Below, in pieces: positions 1 through 7,570 of a stretch of DNA of 64,000 bases (the first letter of the stretch is position 1; the number at the start of each line of letters is the position of its first letter). The position numbers and the translations under genes are program-made. This DNA comes from a bacterium (GTDB lineage Bacteria; Krumholzibacteriota; Krumholzibacteriia; Krumholzibacteriales; Krumholzibacteriaceae): assembly GCA_020350885.1 (NCBI GenBank), contig CP070727.1, forward strand, positions 344,813-408,812, in the 5' to 3' direction. A model generated the notes under the pieces. The model did not search any database. It was not told the DNA's origin and saw nothing but the letters and a program-made list of their open reading frames with translations.

Positions 1-64
1 CATCCTCCGTTTCCCGACCGCTACCGGAAGCGGATAGGCATCATCCCGTATCTTACGTCCTGTG

Positions 65-1045
65 CTATTCGAACTCATTTGCGATATCCCCAACGATATT
101 TTCCAGTACGTCCTCGAGGGTGACGACTCCCTCTATCTCACCATGCGGGCCCGTGACCACCGCCATATGCATAGCTTCCCGCTTCATCGTTACCAGCAGC
201 TTCTCAGCGGATTCATCCCCCCGAACGCATAAGGGCGGATGCATGACGGATGAGAGCTCTTCACCACCGTCGAGACCGAGCAGATCGAACAGCGAGATGA
301 TTCCGCAGATTCGTCCATCATCCGGTGCGACGATCGGGAAGCGGGAGAAGGTATGTCTGTTCGCCTCCTCGATCACCTCCTCGACGGAGGCTGTGACCGG
401 AAACGAGACGACATGTTCGATCGGTACCATGAGCTCGCGTGCACGCACCCGCTGGAAGCCGAAAACACGATTGATGATCAACCGTTCCCGCCGCTCAACA
501 GAACCTTCCTTCTTGCCTCGCCGGTACAGGTAGATCAATTCCTCACGGGTCGAGAGAAGCTTTGAGCTGTCACGCTGTAAACCCGTAAGCCGCATCAACC
601 CCCGTGCGAGAAGAGTGGCGGGGATCACAAGCGGAATAAGAATATAATAAAAAAGGATCAGGGCGGGGGCCGAAATGATCGAGATGCGGTCCGCATGATA
701 GAGGAATGCCGACTTCGGGATAACTTCTCCGATGATGAGGATCAGGGGCGTCATGACGACAGTCGCAACAACCGAGCCGCTTTCGTGAAAGATATGAACG
801 AAGAGCGCCGTCGCAGCGGCAGTGCATGTAATCACGGCGAGGTTCGTTCCTACAAGAACGACGCTGAAGAAACGTTCTGGTACGGTAAGGAGTTTTTCGA
901 GTGCGCGTGCCCGCCAGGAACCTGCATCCGCCCGGTACCGCAGCCGCACCTTGCTGCACGAGATGACAGCCGTCTCGGAACCGGCGAAGAAAGCGGCCAG
1001 CACGATAGTGACAACGACCACAAGGACTGCTCTACCGGGGGACAT
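65..1045 (-). CDS. CNNM/CorC-type (DUF21-CBS) membrane protein, short form
   Basis: Predicted integral membrane protein of the CNNM/HlyC-CorC family, whose members are linked to Mg2+/Co2+ transport or tolerance. About 326 residues. The N-terminal third is hydrophobic and carries the DUF21 signature AAFFAGSETA near residues 13-22. A CBS pair follows (about 190-320), and the protein stops there without the CorC_HlyC domain usual in longer members. The start is ATG at 1045; an in-frame extension to 1156 would add a polar Ser/Arg-rich leader inside the upstream gene. It overlaps the upstream paralogue by 14 bp, so the two are probably translationally coupled. Transport substrate is not determinable from sequence. 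Confidence 0.88.
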   Translation of the reverse strand: MSPGRAVLVVVVTIVLAAFFAGSETAVISCSKVRLRYRADAGSWRARALEKLLTVPERFFSVVLVGTNLAVITCTAAATALFVHIFHESGSVVATVVMTPLILIIGEVIPKSAFLYHADRISIISAPALILFYYILIPLVIPATLLARGLMRLTGLQRDSSKLLSTREELIYLYRRGKKEGSVERRERLIINRVFGFQRVRARELMVPIEHVVSFPVTASVEEVIEEANRHTFSRFPIVAPDDGRICGIISLFDLLGLDGGEELSSVMHPPLCVRGDESAEKLLVTMKREAMHMAVVTGPHGEIEGVVTLEDVLENIVGDIANEFE

Positions 1046-2330
1046 CGGGCACCTCTCCTTCACCGAGCCGCTCGATCTTGAGTCGATGTACCCTCCTCTG
1101 CTCGGCGGATAGAATGAGAAAACGGAGACCTTCGAGCTCGAACGCTTCACCTTCACGCGGTATCCTCCCCACCATCTCGGTGAGATAACCGGCTATCGTT
1201 TCAACCTCATCGGATTCGAGATCGGTGCGAAAGATCTCGTTGAAGTCCTCGATCCGCATATCACCCTCGGTTACTATGGAGTGTTCATTGAGGAGCATGT
1301 ATTCGTCGACCTTTGGCTCCCGGCGGTCGCGAATTTCTCCGAAGATCTCCTCGAGAATATCTTCCAACGTCACGATACCGGCGAAGGAACCATGCTCGTC
1401 GACGACGATTACCAGATGTTCATGGGACGAAATGAGTTCTCCGAAGAGCTCCCGAATCCGTTTGCTCTCGGGAGTGAATCTGCTCGGGCGCATGATATCC
1501 CGGAGAGAGAGCCTTTCATCACGCTTGTGGCGAAGAAGATCCTTCGCATGCAGCACACCTACGAGATTGTCGGGTTGCCCCTCGTAGAGCGGAACGCGGC
1601 TGAATCCATGACTGCGAACCTGATGCACCGCCTCCATCAACGGTGTCCTGACATCGAGGGCGAACACGTCGACCCGGGGAGTGAGTATCTCGTGCACCGT
1701 AGTCTGGGCAAAGAGAAAGAGGTTGGTAAGTACCTCTTTCTCGAATGCATCGAACAGACCCTGCTGGTAGCCGGTTTCGACCGCTTTTGCGAGCTCGTGG
1801 GCACGGTACTCGACCTGGCTCTCACCGAAAATTTCCCGGCTCTTGTCAACGGCGGCATTGGCGATCGCTTCGAGTATCATCCGGATTGGTGTGAACACGA
1901 CAATGAAGAATCGGATCACCGGGATGGCCGCCACGGAGAACCTATCCGCATTCTTGATCGCCAGGCTCTTGGGTGTTATTTCACCGAACACGAGGATGAG
2001 AAATGTCATGACGGCCACGGCGATTCCGACCCCCTTCTCCCCGAACAGCCCGATTGCTAGGGCGGTCACCAATGCTGTATTGGCGATGTTCACGAGAAGA
2101 TTGCCGAAGAGTATGGTAACAAGAAGCTTGCGTGGTTCACGGAGCAGTGCGGCGATCGCACGCCTGCGGCCGCCGCCGTTTTCCATCTCTGCAACCGCAA
2201 ACCGTGAGAGTGAAAAGAATGCCGTTTCAGTGCCCGAGAAAAATGCCGAAAAGGCGAGGAGAACGATAACGGTTACGATCAGAGAAACGTGTTGACCGAT
2301 GTTCAAAGCCCAGCTCAACCCCTCAGGCAA
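1032..2330 (-). CDS. CNNM/CorC-type hemolysin-family protein (DUF21-CBS-CBS-CorC)
   Basis: Full-length member of the CNNM/CorC family, about 432 residues. It has an N-terminal DUF21 membrane domain (signature AFFSGTETAFFSLS near 27-40), a CBS pair at about 205-325 (DEHGSFAGIVTLEDILEEI in the second) and a C-terminal CorC_HlyC domain at about 340-425. Known family role: divalent cation (Mg2+/Co2+) handling at the inner membrane, with CBS domains sensing nucleotides. The furthest start is TTG at 2330, with AAAGG just upstream; an internal TTG 24 bases further in is also possible. It overlaps the shorter paralogue downstream and follows the Tol-Pal genes. Confidence 0.9.
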   Translation of the reverse strand: MPEGLSWALNIGQHVSLIVTVIVLLAFSAFFSGTETAFFSLSRFAVAEMENGGGRRRAIAALLREPRKLLVTILFGNLLVNIANTALVTALAIGLFGEKGVGIAVAVMTFLILVFGEITPKSLAIKNADRFSVAAIPVIRFFIVVFTPIRMILEAIANAAVDKSREIFGESQVEYRAHELAKAVETGYQQGLFDAFEKEVLTNLFLFAQTTVHEILTPRVDVFALDVRTPLMEAVHQVRSHGFSRVPLYEGQPDNLVGVLHAKDLLRHKRDERLSLRDIMRPSRFTPESKRIRELFGELISSHEHLVIVVDEHGSFAGIVTLEDILEEIFGEIRDRREPKVDEYMLLNEHSIVTEGDMRIEDFNEIFRTDLESDEVETIAGYLTEMVGRIPREGEAFELEGLRFLILSAEQRRVHRLKIERLGEGEVPDVPR

Positions 2331-2389
2331 TGAGCCTTTACTTACCTGTCATGTGGAACGTGCATGTTGCTACAATACCGTGAAACGGC

Positions 2390-3322
2390 TCACTCGTTCA
2401 GCAGATCGGCGAAGCGCTCCTTGGCAGCACTGGCCTCCTCACTGTAGGGATGCTCCCGTATCAAGCGCCTGACGACTCCGGCGGCGATCTCCCGTTCATC
2501 GATCCGCTCGTACGAAACCGCCATCCTGAACAATGCCGCCGGGATCTTCTGCCCGTGTGGATATTTCTGTAGTAGTATGGAGAACTCCTTGATGGCATCG
2601 AAGTATTCGTCCTGCTCCATGAAGCACTCCCCCCTGATCAAACGAACCTCCTCCCCGAGGGGATGGTCCGGGTATCCGCTCAGGAACAGATCCGACTCCT
2701 CGAGTGCAAGCTGGTATTCCCGCCTGCTGAAATCGAGATAGACCTGACGGTGAATCTCATCGGGGGGTGGAACCGTACGGGCGCCCGCATCCCGATCGGA
2801 ATCGGGGGAGCGAATCCCCTCCACATCGGCACCCGGAATGGAATCGGACGGTTCGCTCAATACGCCGGCATCGGAAGCGTCGGCCCTGTCATCGTCTTCC
2901 TCCACCCCCTCATCACTCTCGCCACCCACACGCCCCAACTCACCGAAGGGAACACCTTCACCTGCAGTATCGGGCTTCAATTCCCGCCCCGCCGGTATAG
3001 GGATAGACATACCCGGCACGGCCTCCCTGAGCAACTGCTGCAAGGCGTTGAGCTGATCTTTGAGCTCTTCGAGATCGATCTTGTTCTGTGCACTGACCGA
3101 GCGGTTGTAATCCTGTTGCTTCTTCAGTTCGTTCTCCAGCAGGTAAACCCGTCGCTGGAGGTTCATATTCTCCTTGAGGAGCGAATCCACCTTCGCCGAG
3201 GTGTCGATCGTTTCCCGCGGCATCCTGAAAAACTTGCGCCCCCAACACCCCGTCTCCAGCACCAGCACGGCTAGCAGGAGAAAGAACACTCCCCACGAAA
3301 CCCACACTCGATTCTTCAGCAT
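2390..3322 (-). CDS. CpoB/YbgF-like TPR lipoprotein
   Basis: Predicted lipoprotein of about 310 residues. A hydrophobic N-terminus ends in a lipobox-like LETGC, followed by a coiled-coil stretch (about 45-95; VDSLLKENMNLQRRVYLLE). A low-complexity Asp/Glu/Gly/Pro region spans about 105-190, and a C-terminal TPR-type helical repeat region runs from about 190 to 305. The coiled coil plus TPR order, and a position 4 bp after pal, match CpoB/YbgF, which links Tol-Pal to peptidoglycan synthesis in the periplasm. Unlike E. coli CpoB it looks lipidated. The gene ends a colinear tolQ-R-A-B-pal run and precedes the CNNM genes. Confidence 0.82.
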   Translation of the reverse strand: MLKNRVWVSWGVFFLLLAVLVLETGCWGRKFFRMPRETIDTSAKVDSLLKENMNLQRRVYLLENELKKQQDYNRSVSAQNKIDLEELKDQLNALQQLLREAVPGMSIPIPAGRELKPDTAGEGVPFGELGRVGGESDEGVEEDDDRADASDAGVLSEPSDSIPGADVEGIRSPDSDRDAGARTVPPPDEIHRQVYLDFSRREYQLALEESDLFLSGYPDHPLGEEVRLIRGECFMEQDEYFDAIKEFSILLQKYPHGQKIPAALFRMAVSYERIDEREIAAGVVRRLIREHPYSEEASAAKERFADLLNE

Positions 3323-3326
3323 CGGA

Positions 3327-3839
3327 CTATTTGATCACCATATGCGCTCGGCGGTTCTGGGCCCACGCTTCCTCATTATGGCCGCGGGCGAAGGGGCGTT
3401 CCTCACCGTAACTGATAATGGCAAGACGCCCACTATCAACACCGTACGCGACGTAAAAATCGATGACGGCCCGTGCCCGCCGTTCGCCCAACGAGAGGTT
3501 GTACTCGTTTGTGCCGCGTTCGTCGCAGTGACCTTCGATCGTCAGCTCTATCTCACTATGGGTGAGCAGAACATCGGCATTCGCAGCAAGTACCCCTTTG
3601 AACTCATTTTTTATATTATACTTATCAAAATCGAAGAACACATCGTTCAGTACAATCGGCTCCTCTTCCTCCACCTCGATCGGTTCTTCTTCTTCCTCTT
3701 CGAGCGGCGGTGGCGGCGGGGGCGGCGGAACCTCTTCGACCGGCTCCTCCTCCTTGATAGGCACCGTCTCCTTCTTTGCACATGCCGGAAGGATAAGCAC
3801 CAGTACCAGCAACAAGACCAACCATTTGTAACGAGCCAT
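3327..3839 (-). CDS. pal: Pal, peptidoglycan-associated lipoprotein (OmpA-like)
   Basis: Outer-membrane lipoprotein that anchors to peptidoglycan through an OmpA-like domain and partners with TolB. About 170 residues. It has a signal peptide with lipobox LILPAC, then a linker with an eight-proline run and Glu-rich stretches (about 32-55). The OmpA_C domain follows from about 65, with the signatures FFDFDKYNIKNE, EGHCDERGTNEYN and LGERRA. The ATG at 3839 is preceded by a strong AAGGAGGT ribosome site (3845-3852). An in-frame extension to 3938 lacks a signal sequence and is rejected. The pal-tolB order and spacing are those of a classical Tol operon. Confidence 0.95.
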   Translation of the reverse strand: MARYKWLVLLLVLVLILPACAKKETVPIKEEEPVEEVPPPPPPPPLEEEEEEPIEVEEEEPIVLNDVFFDFDKYNIKNEFKGVLAANADVLLTHSEIELTIEGHCDERGTNEYNLSLGERRARAVIDFYVAYGVDSGRLAIISYGEERPFARGHNEEAWAQNRRAHMVIK

Positions 3840-3980
3840 CCAGGATACCTCCTTATCTATCGCCCGATTCCCGTAAACTCTCGACGGATTTTTCTCGGCC
3901 CTCATCATACCGGCTAGCAATAATAAATGGAACAACAATTTTATAAATTTTTTAGGGTACCCACCGTCCGCCCGGGATCA

Positions 3981-5252
3981 TCACTCTCCTGTACCCGTCC
4001 GTTTCAGGGGGGACCATGCAGGAGCTTCACCCTGAACGAGGCGACGCTTCTCACCCGTGTCGATATCGACTATAACAATCCACGGCTTCCCCCCGTAACG
4101 CACCGTTGTAGCTATATGTCTGCCGTTCGGAGCCCAGGAGGGATCCTCGTAGCTCAAGTAGTCGTCGAAGATGGTTTCTTCGGTGAGTCCGTCCGGCGAA
4201 ATCAACTTCAGTGCGTACCGGGTGCTCTCCCTCGAGACGTAGGTTATCATGTCGCCGTCGGGGGACCATGTCGGGGAGGTATTGTACGACCCGGTTCCCG
4301 AGAGGCGCCGGACGTTACCGCCAAAGCGATCCATGATATAGACCTGGGGGGCACCCGTGCGGTCCGAAACGAATGCAAGCTCCCTCCCGTTCGGCGACCA
4401 CGTGGCGGAGCAGTCGATAGCCCGGTTTCTGGTCAGCCTCCTGATGATCTCACCGGACGAATCTATGGAGTAGATCTCACTGTTTCCCTTCACGCTGAGC
4501 GTGATTGCGATCTCGTCGCCCTCCGGGTAGTAGGAACTGGCCATATTGAGTCCCTTCCGGTGCGATAGGATGGACCGCTTGCCCCGCTCGAGATCGACCA
4601 GGTAGCAATCGGGATTGCCCCTCCGGTAGGATGTGTAGCAGAAACGCATAAAATCGAGCCACACCGGCGAAATGGTCAGCTCACCCTTCGTGATCTTTCG
4701 CTCACCGTGACCGTCGTAATCGATGAGATAGAGATCCTTGTGCTCACCTCCCTTGCGGCAGAAGAGCAGGCGCGTCGTTGCGATACCCTGCTCGCCGACG
4801 AGGAAATAGACGATCTCGTCACAGATATGGTGGGCCACCGTCCGCCTGGCCCGGTCGGTGAAGCTGTAGCGCTTGCTGAAAATGACCTCGCGGCTTGCGA
4901 AATCGAGCAGCTTCGTCTCGAGGGTGAACCGCTGCCCGCTCGAGACCAGCCGCCCCTCGAAGATCGCCGCTGCCGTCATACCCCCCTCGAGCGTATCGGA
5001 CGATTCTACGAAGGCGAGCGGATCGAAGATGCCGGAATATTCAAGATCCTTCCGGAGCACCCCTGAGACATACCGAGCGGTTCCCTCCATATCTCGGGAT
5101 GCCGGTTCGATCGATTGGACGACGATCGGTATCTTCCCGTGACCCGTACGCTCTGTACGCAGGTAGATGTCAGTCTGTGAAAAGGAACCGGAACACACAC
5201 AGGCGAGAATACATACCACAATAACCACAATAAGGAGAAGCCGGAAGCGCAT
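3981..5252 (-). CDS. tolB: TolB, periplasmic beta-propeller of the Tol-Pal system
   Basis: Periplasmic component of the Tol-Pal machine, about 423 residues. A signal peptide (about 1-26, LLLIVVIVVCILACVC core) is followed by the TolB N-terminal domain (about 27-170). A six-bladed propeller of PD40/WD40-like repeats follows, with repeated phrases such as ATWSPNGRELAFVSDRTG and PTWSPDGDMITYVS. The start is ATG at 5252, 2 bp after the stop of the TolA-like gene; the much longer open frame to 5897 overlaps that gene and is not coding. TolB binds Pal and TolA and supports outer-membrane integrity during division. Confidence 0.95.
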   Translation of the reverse strand: MRFRLLLIVVIVVCILACVCSGSFSQTDIYLRTERTGHGKIPIVVQSIEPASRDMEGTARYVSGVLRKDLEYSGIFDPLAFVESSDTLEGGMTAAAIFEGRLVSSGQRFTLETKLLDFASREVIFSKRYSFTDRARRTVAHHICDEIVYFLVGEQGIATTRLLFCRKGGEHKDLYLIDYDGHGERKITKGELTISPVWLDFMRFCYTSYRRGNPDCYLVDLERGKRSILSHRKGLNMASSYYPEGDEIAITLSVKGNSEIYSIDSSGEIIRRLTRNRAIDCSATWSPNGRELAFVSDRTGAPQVYIMDRFGGNVRRLSGTGSYNTSPTWSPDGDMITYVSRESTRYALKLISPDGLTEETIFDDYLSYEDPSWAPNGRHIATTVRYGGKPWIVIVDIDTGEKRRLVQGEAPAWSPLKRTGTGE

Positions 5253-5254
5253 TA

Positions 5255-5887
5255 TCAATCCCTCTGCACGAAGGTGAAGTGGATACCCAGGTACGACTCT
5301 GTAAATGCTCTCGGCAAGGGTGGAAACGGCGATGAGCTCCTCACCGCCCGGAGCGCAGCCCTGTCGTAATAGACATTGCCGGAGCTCTTTTCTATCTGTA
5401 TATCGGCAACACCCCCATTGCGGCGCAAGCGGAAATATACGATGCAGGACAGGCCTTCCCCCTGCCCGGACGCTGCCGAAAACCAGTTCTGGGATACCTT
5501 TCTCTCGATCGCTTGCAGATAGTAGGAGAACGGAAACCGCGGGGCATCGACGGCTACAACCGTTTGTTCCTGTACACCCTGTTCCATTGAAACATCGAGT
5601 GGTTTCTCCTCTTCTTTGGGAGGCTGCTTTGTTTCGGGTTTCTCTACCTTTTTCTTCTTCTCCTTCTTCGGCTTCGCCGGTACGGGTTTCTCGACCTCCT
5701 TCTTTTCCACGGGAGTGTCGACTTTCTTTTCGGGCTCCGTCTTCGGCGCACCGACGATCGGCCGGAGGATCTTCACGGAGTAGATCTTTCTGGGGAGACG
5801 CATCTCGGGGACAATCTGGAATAGATAGAGTAGTGCAGTGAAGAGAACAACGTGCAGCAGCAGCGATATTAATAGGGAAAGCCTCAT
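5255..5887 (-). CDS. TolA/TonB-like energy transducer
   Basis: Inner-membrane-anchored periplasm-spanning protein, about 210 residues. One N-terminal transmembrane helix (about 3-25) is followed by a Lys/Glu/Pro-rich linker (about 45-105; KPKKEKKKKVEKPETKQPPK). The C-terminal TonB/TolA-type domain (about 115-210) contains FRLRRNGGVADIQIEKSSG and ends VRSSSPFPPLP...FTFVQRD. Its place between tolR and tolB makes it the functional TolA, transmitting proton-motive force from TolQR to TolB/Pal, although the C-terminal motif looks more TonB_C-like. The linker is much shorter than in E. coli TolA. Confidence 0.88.
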   Translation of the reverse strand: MRLSLLISLLLHVVLFTALLYLFQIVPEMRLPRKIYSVKILRPIVGAPKTEPEKKVDTPVEKKEVEKPVPAKPKKEKKKKVEKPETKQPPKEEEKPLDVSMEQGVQEQTVVAVDAPRFPFSYYLQAIERKVSQNWFSAASGQGEGLSCIVYFRLRRNGGVADIQIEKSSGNVYYDRAALRAVRSSSPFPPLPRAFTESYLGIHFTFVQRD

Positions 5888-5906
5888 TCTTCCCCACCCA
5901 ACCCGA

Positions 5907-6308
5907 TCACTCGTTGTCTTCCTGTTCGGCGATCAGACCGAGATCCTCGATGCCGAGCATCTTCACCCGTGCGATGACCCGCATGACGGATCCGTACTTG
6001 GTATCCCTGTCAGCCCTGAGGAACACACGCGGTGCGGTGGTCTCGAGGGCCCTGCGGAGGCGGGCCGAGAAATCCTTCCACGCCACCGGATCTTCATCGA
6101 TGTGGATCCCGCCTTCGCGGTCCACCGAGATCGTCACGCCCTCCTTCTCCTCGATCACCTTCGCCTCGGCTTTCGGCAGATTGAGCTTTACACCCGACTG
6201 CAGGAACGGAGCGGTGAGCATGAAGACGATCAGCAGCACCATGGTAACATCGACGAGATTGGTGATATTGATCTCCGCCAATGATGAATATCTCTGCCGT
6301 CTCATCAT
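5907..6308 (-). CDS. tolR: TolR/ExbD biopolymer transport protein
   Basis: ExbD/TolR family protein of about 133 residues: one transmembrane helix near residues 12-35 (INITNLVDVTMVLLIVFMLT) and a periplasmic domain. The Asp in NLVDVTMVLLIVFM sits where the family's proton-conducting Asp is found. It works with TolQ as the proton channel that energises the TolA-like protein. Two adjacent ATGs exist (6308 and 6305); GGAGGGAA spaces better to the second. It lies 21 bp after tolQ and 19 bp before the tolA-like gene. Confidence 0.93.
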   Translation of the reverse strand: MMRRQRYSSLAEINITNLVDVTMVLLIVFMLTAPFLQSGVKLNLPKAEAKVIEEKEGVTISVDREGGIHIDEDPVAWKDFSARLRRALETTAPRVFLRADRDTKYGSVMRVIARVKMLGIEDLGLIAEQEDNE

Positions 6309-6329
6309 TTCCCTCCGTACCAGATTACA

Positions 6330-7076
6330 TTACAGAGAACTGGTGACAACATTATTCCCCGCCTTGTCTTGGGCCGCCTTCGGATCGGAGCCTGGAGCGG
6401 TGTTCGGGTAATCCGCCTCGACAAGGCGGCCGTGCAGCCGTGCGCTGAATGCAACGAGCTGGTCCTCTTTCCGGCGTATGACACGGAGGATATAATTGTA
6501 CCCGATCACGGCAGGAATGGCGGCACCGAGGCCGAATATCGTCGTTATGAGTGCTTCGGCTATACCGGGGCCGACCACGTAAAGGCTGGCTGACCCACGC
6601 ACTCCCATGCTGAGAAACGAGCTCATTATGCCCCATACCGTTCCAAGCAACCCCAGGAAAGGGGATATGGTCGCCGTTGTCGAAAGAAAGATCAGGTACG
6701 ACTCCCACTCGGAAACGATACCGGTTACCTTCGATTCCAGATACTTCTCCAAGAGGCCCGCCGACGTGCATTCTCCCCGCTCGATCCCTCCATGCACCGC
6801 CCTCAGCAGGTTCGCCTCAGCGCTTTCTGAGAGCTTTTCGGTCCCTGTGGCCAGCTCTCCAAGGGAACGGCCGCCGTTGAAGAGGCTCAGAAACCGCTTG
6901 CTCTGCCTGTCGGAACGCCTGAAGAACCTGAACTTTTCGAAGATGATCGTCCACGAAACCACTGAAAGCACCAGGAGGATGATGAGGATCGACTTTGCAA
7001 GGGTTCCCGCGTGAGAAATCAACTCGGAGAAGCTTTCAGATACCTGGAGAAAGATCGGTATGCCCTCTATTCCCAT
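6330..7076 (-). CDS. tolQ: TolQ/ExbB proton-channel protein
   Basis: MotA/TolQ/ExbB family inner-membrane protein, about 248 residues, first gene of the Tol-Pal operon. It has three predicted helices: about 18-40 (AKSILIILLVLSVVSWTIIF), about 125-150 (ISPFLGLLGTVWGIMSSF) and about 165-190 (IAEALITTIFGLGAAIPAVIGYN). The GLLGTVWGIM and GIAEALITT motifs are the TolQ/ExbB signatures. An upstream GTG at 7082 is too close to the ribosome site AAAGGAGA; the ATG at 7076 sits at the proper distance and is chosen. A candidate promoter lies at 7109-7135. Confidence 0.94.
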   Translation of the reverse strand: MGIEGIPIFLQVSESFSELISHAGTLAKSILIILLVLSVVSWTIIFEKFRFFRRSDRQSKRFLSLFNGGRSLGELATGTEKLSESAEANLLRAVHGGIERGECTSAGLLEKYLESKVTGIVSEWESYLIFLSTTATISPFLGLLGTVWGIMSSFLSMGVRGSASLYVVGPGIAEALITTIFGLGAAIPAVIGYNYILRVIRRKEDQLVAFSARLHGRLVEADYPNTAPGSDPKAAQDKAGNNVVTSSL

Positions 7077-7108
7077 ACACACTCTCCTTTCCGGCCACCA
7101 TCGGGCAC

Positions 7109-7135
7109 ATTATCATTGTACTCGTATAGGGTCAA
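7109..7135 (-). promoter_or_regulatory. Candidate promoter of the tol-pal operon
   Basis: On the minus strand, TTGACC (7135-7130) and GATAAT (7114-7109) are separated by 15 bp. Each matches the sigma70 consensus at 5 of 6 positions. The -10 ends about 33 bp before the tolQ ATG. The spacer is shorter than ideal, so the call is tentative. Confidence 0.4.
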
Positions 7136-7330
7136 GATAGTTTCAAATCAAGGAGATGGGGCATGGTCATCCGAGAGGTAGGGTGGTGATACGGCATGGA
7201 AACACCCTCTAAACGCCTGCCCGACCCGGGAGAGAACGATACGGCGGTTGAACCGCCAGACCGGTCGCCCGCCGAATGGGCAGAAAACCCGAATTTGCCA
7301 GAAACCATCGTTTCTCCCCGGACGTATTAC

Positions 7331-7376
7331 TGATAGGGCAACTTCTGTGAAGCCCGGTGAAAGGAGGTGCCTATCA
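7331..7376 (+). repeat. Imperfect inverted repeat with internal hairpin, long intergenic region
   Basis: In the 494-bp gap between tolQ and the DUF4384 gene, TGATAGGGCA (7331-7340) pairs with TGCCTATCA (7368-7376) with one bulged G. Inside, CTTC-TGT-GAAG (7342-7352) can form a small hairpin. The element lies upstream of the candidate + strand promoter at 7449-7477. I recognise no riboswitch class. Apart from this and the promoters, I see nothing firm in 7140-7440; a 45-codon ORF at 7196-7333 is weak. Confidence 0.4.
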
Positions 7377-7448
7377 CATAACGTATTCAATAAAAAAATG
7401 TTACAGGCACAGGGCGGGCGGAGTTCTCATGGGCAGGGAGTCTTTGCC

Positions 7449-7477
7449 TTGTAAAAATGGGGCAAGACGGTTATAAT
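7449..7477 (+). promoter_or_regulatory. Candidate sigma70 promoter for the DUF4384 gene
   Basis: TTGTAA (7449-7454), a 17-bp spacer and a perfect TATAAT (7472-7477) lie about 94 bp upstream of the ATG at 7571. The octamer GAGTTCTC occurs on both sides (7431-7438 and 7490-7497), a possible regulator-site pair. Confidence 0.55.
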
Positions 7478-7570
7478 ATAAGAGGTAACGAGTTCTCCTC
7501 CGCACCGATGGGGGGAAAGAGGTTGATGTGTGTCCCCTGTAGAACCTTCCCCTGAGAAGGAGTGGAAACC

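Noticed and set aside
1-64. Possible start of another minus-strand gene at position 1-3 (CAT)
   Set aside because: Only three bases are inside the window, so nothing about the gene can be supported.
5253-5897. Upstream in-frame extension of tolB by about 215 codons
   Set aside because: It fully overlaps the TolA/TonB-like gene in another frame; TolB has its own signal peptide and start at 5252.
7196-7333. 45-codon ORF in the long intergenic gap
   Set aside because: No ribosome site, skewed Pro/Glu composition, and it runs into the inverted repeat at 7331.
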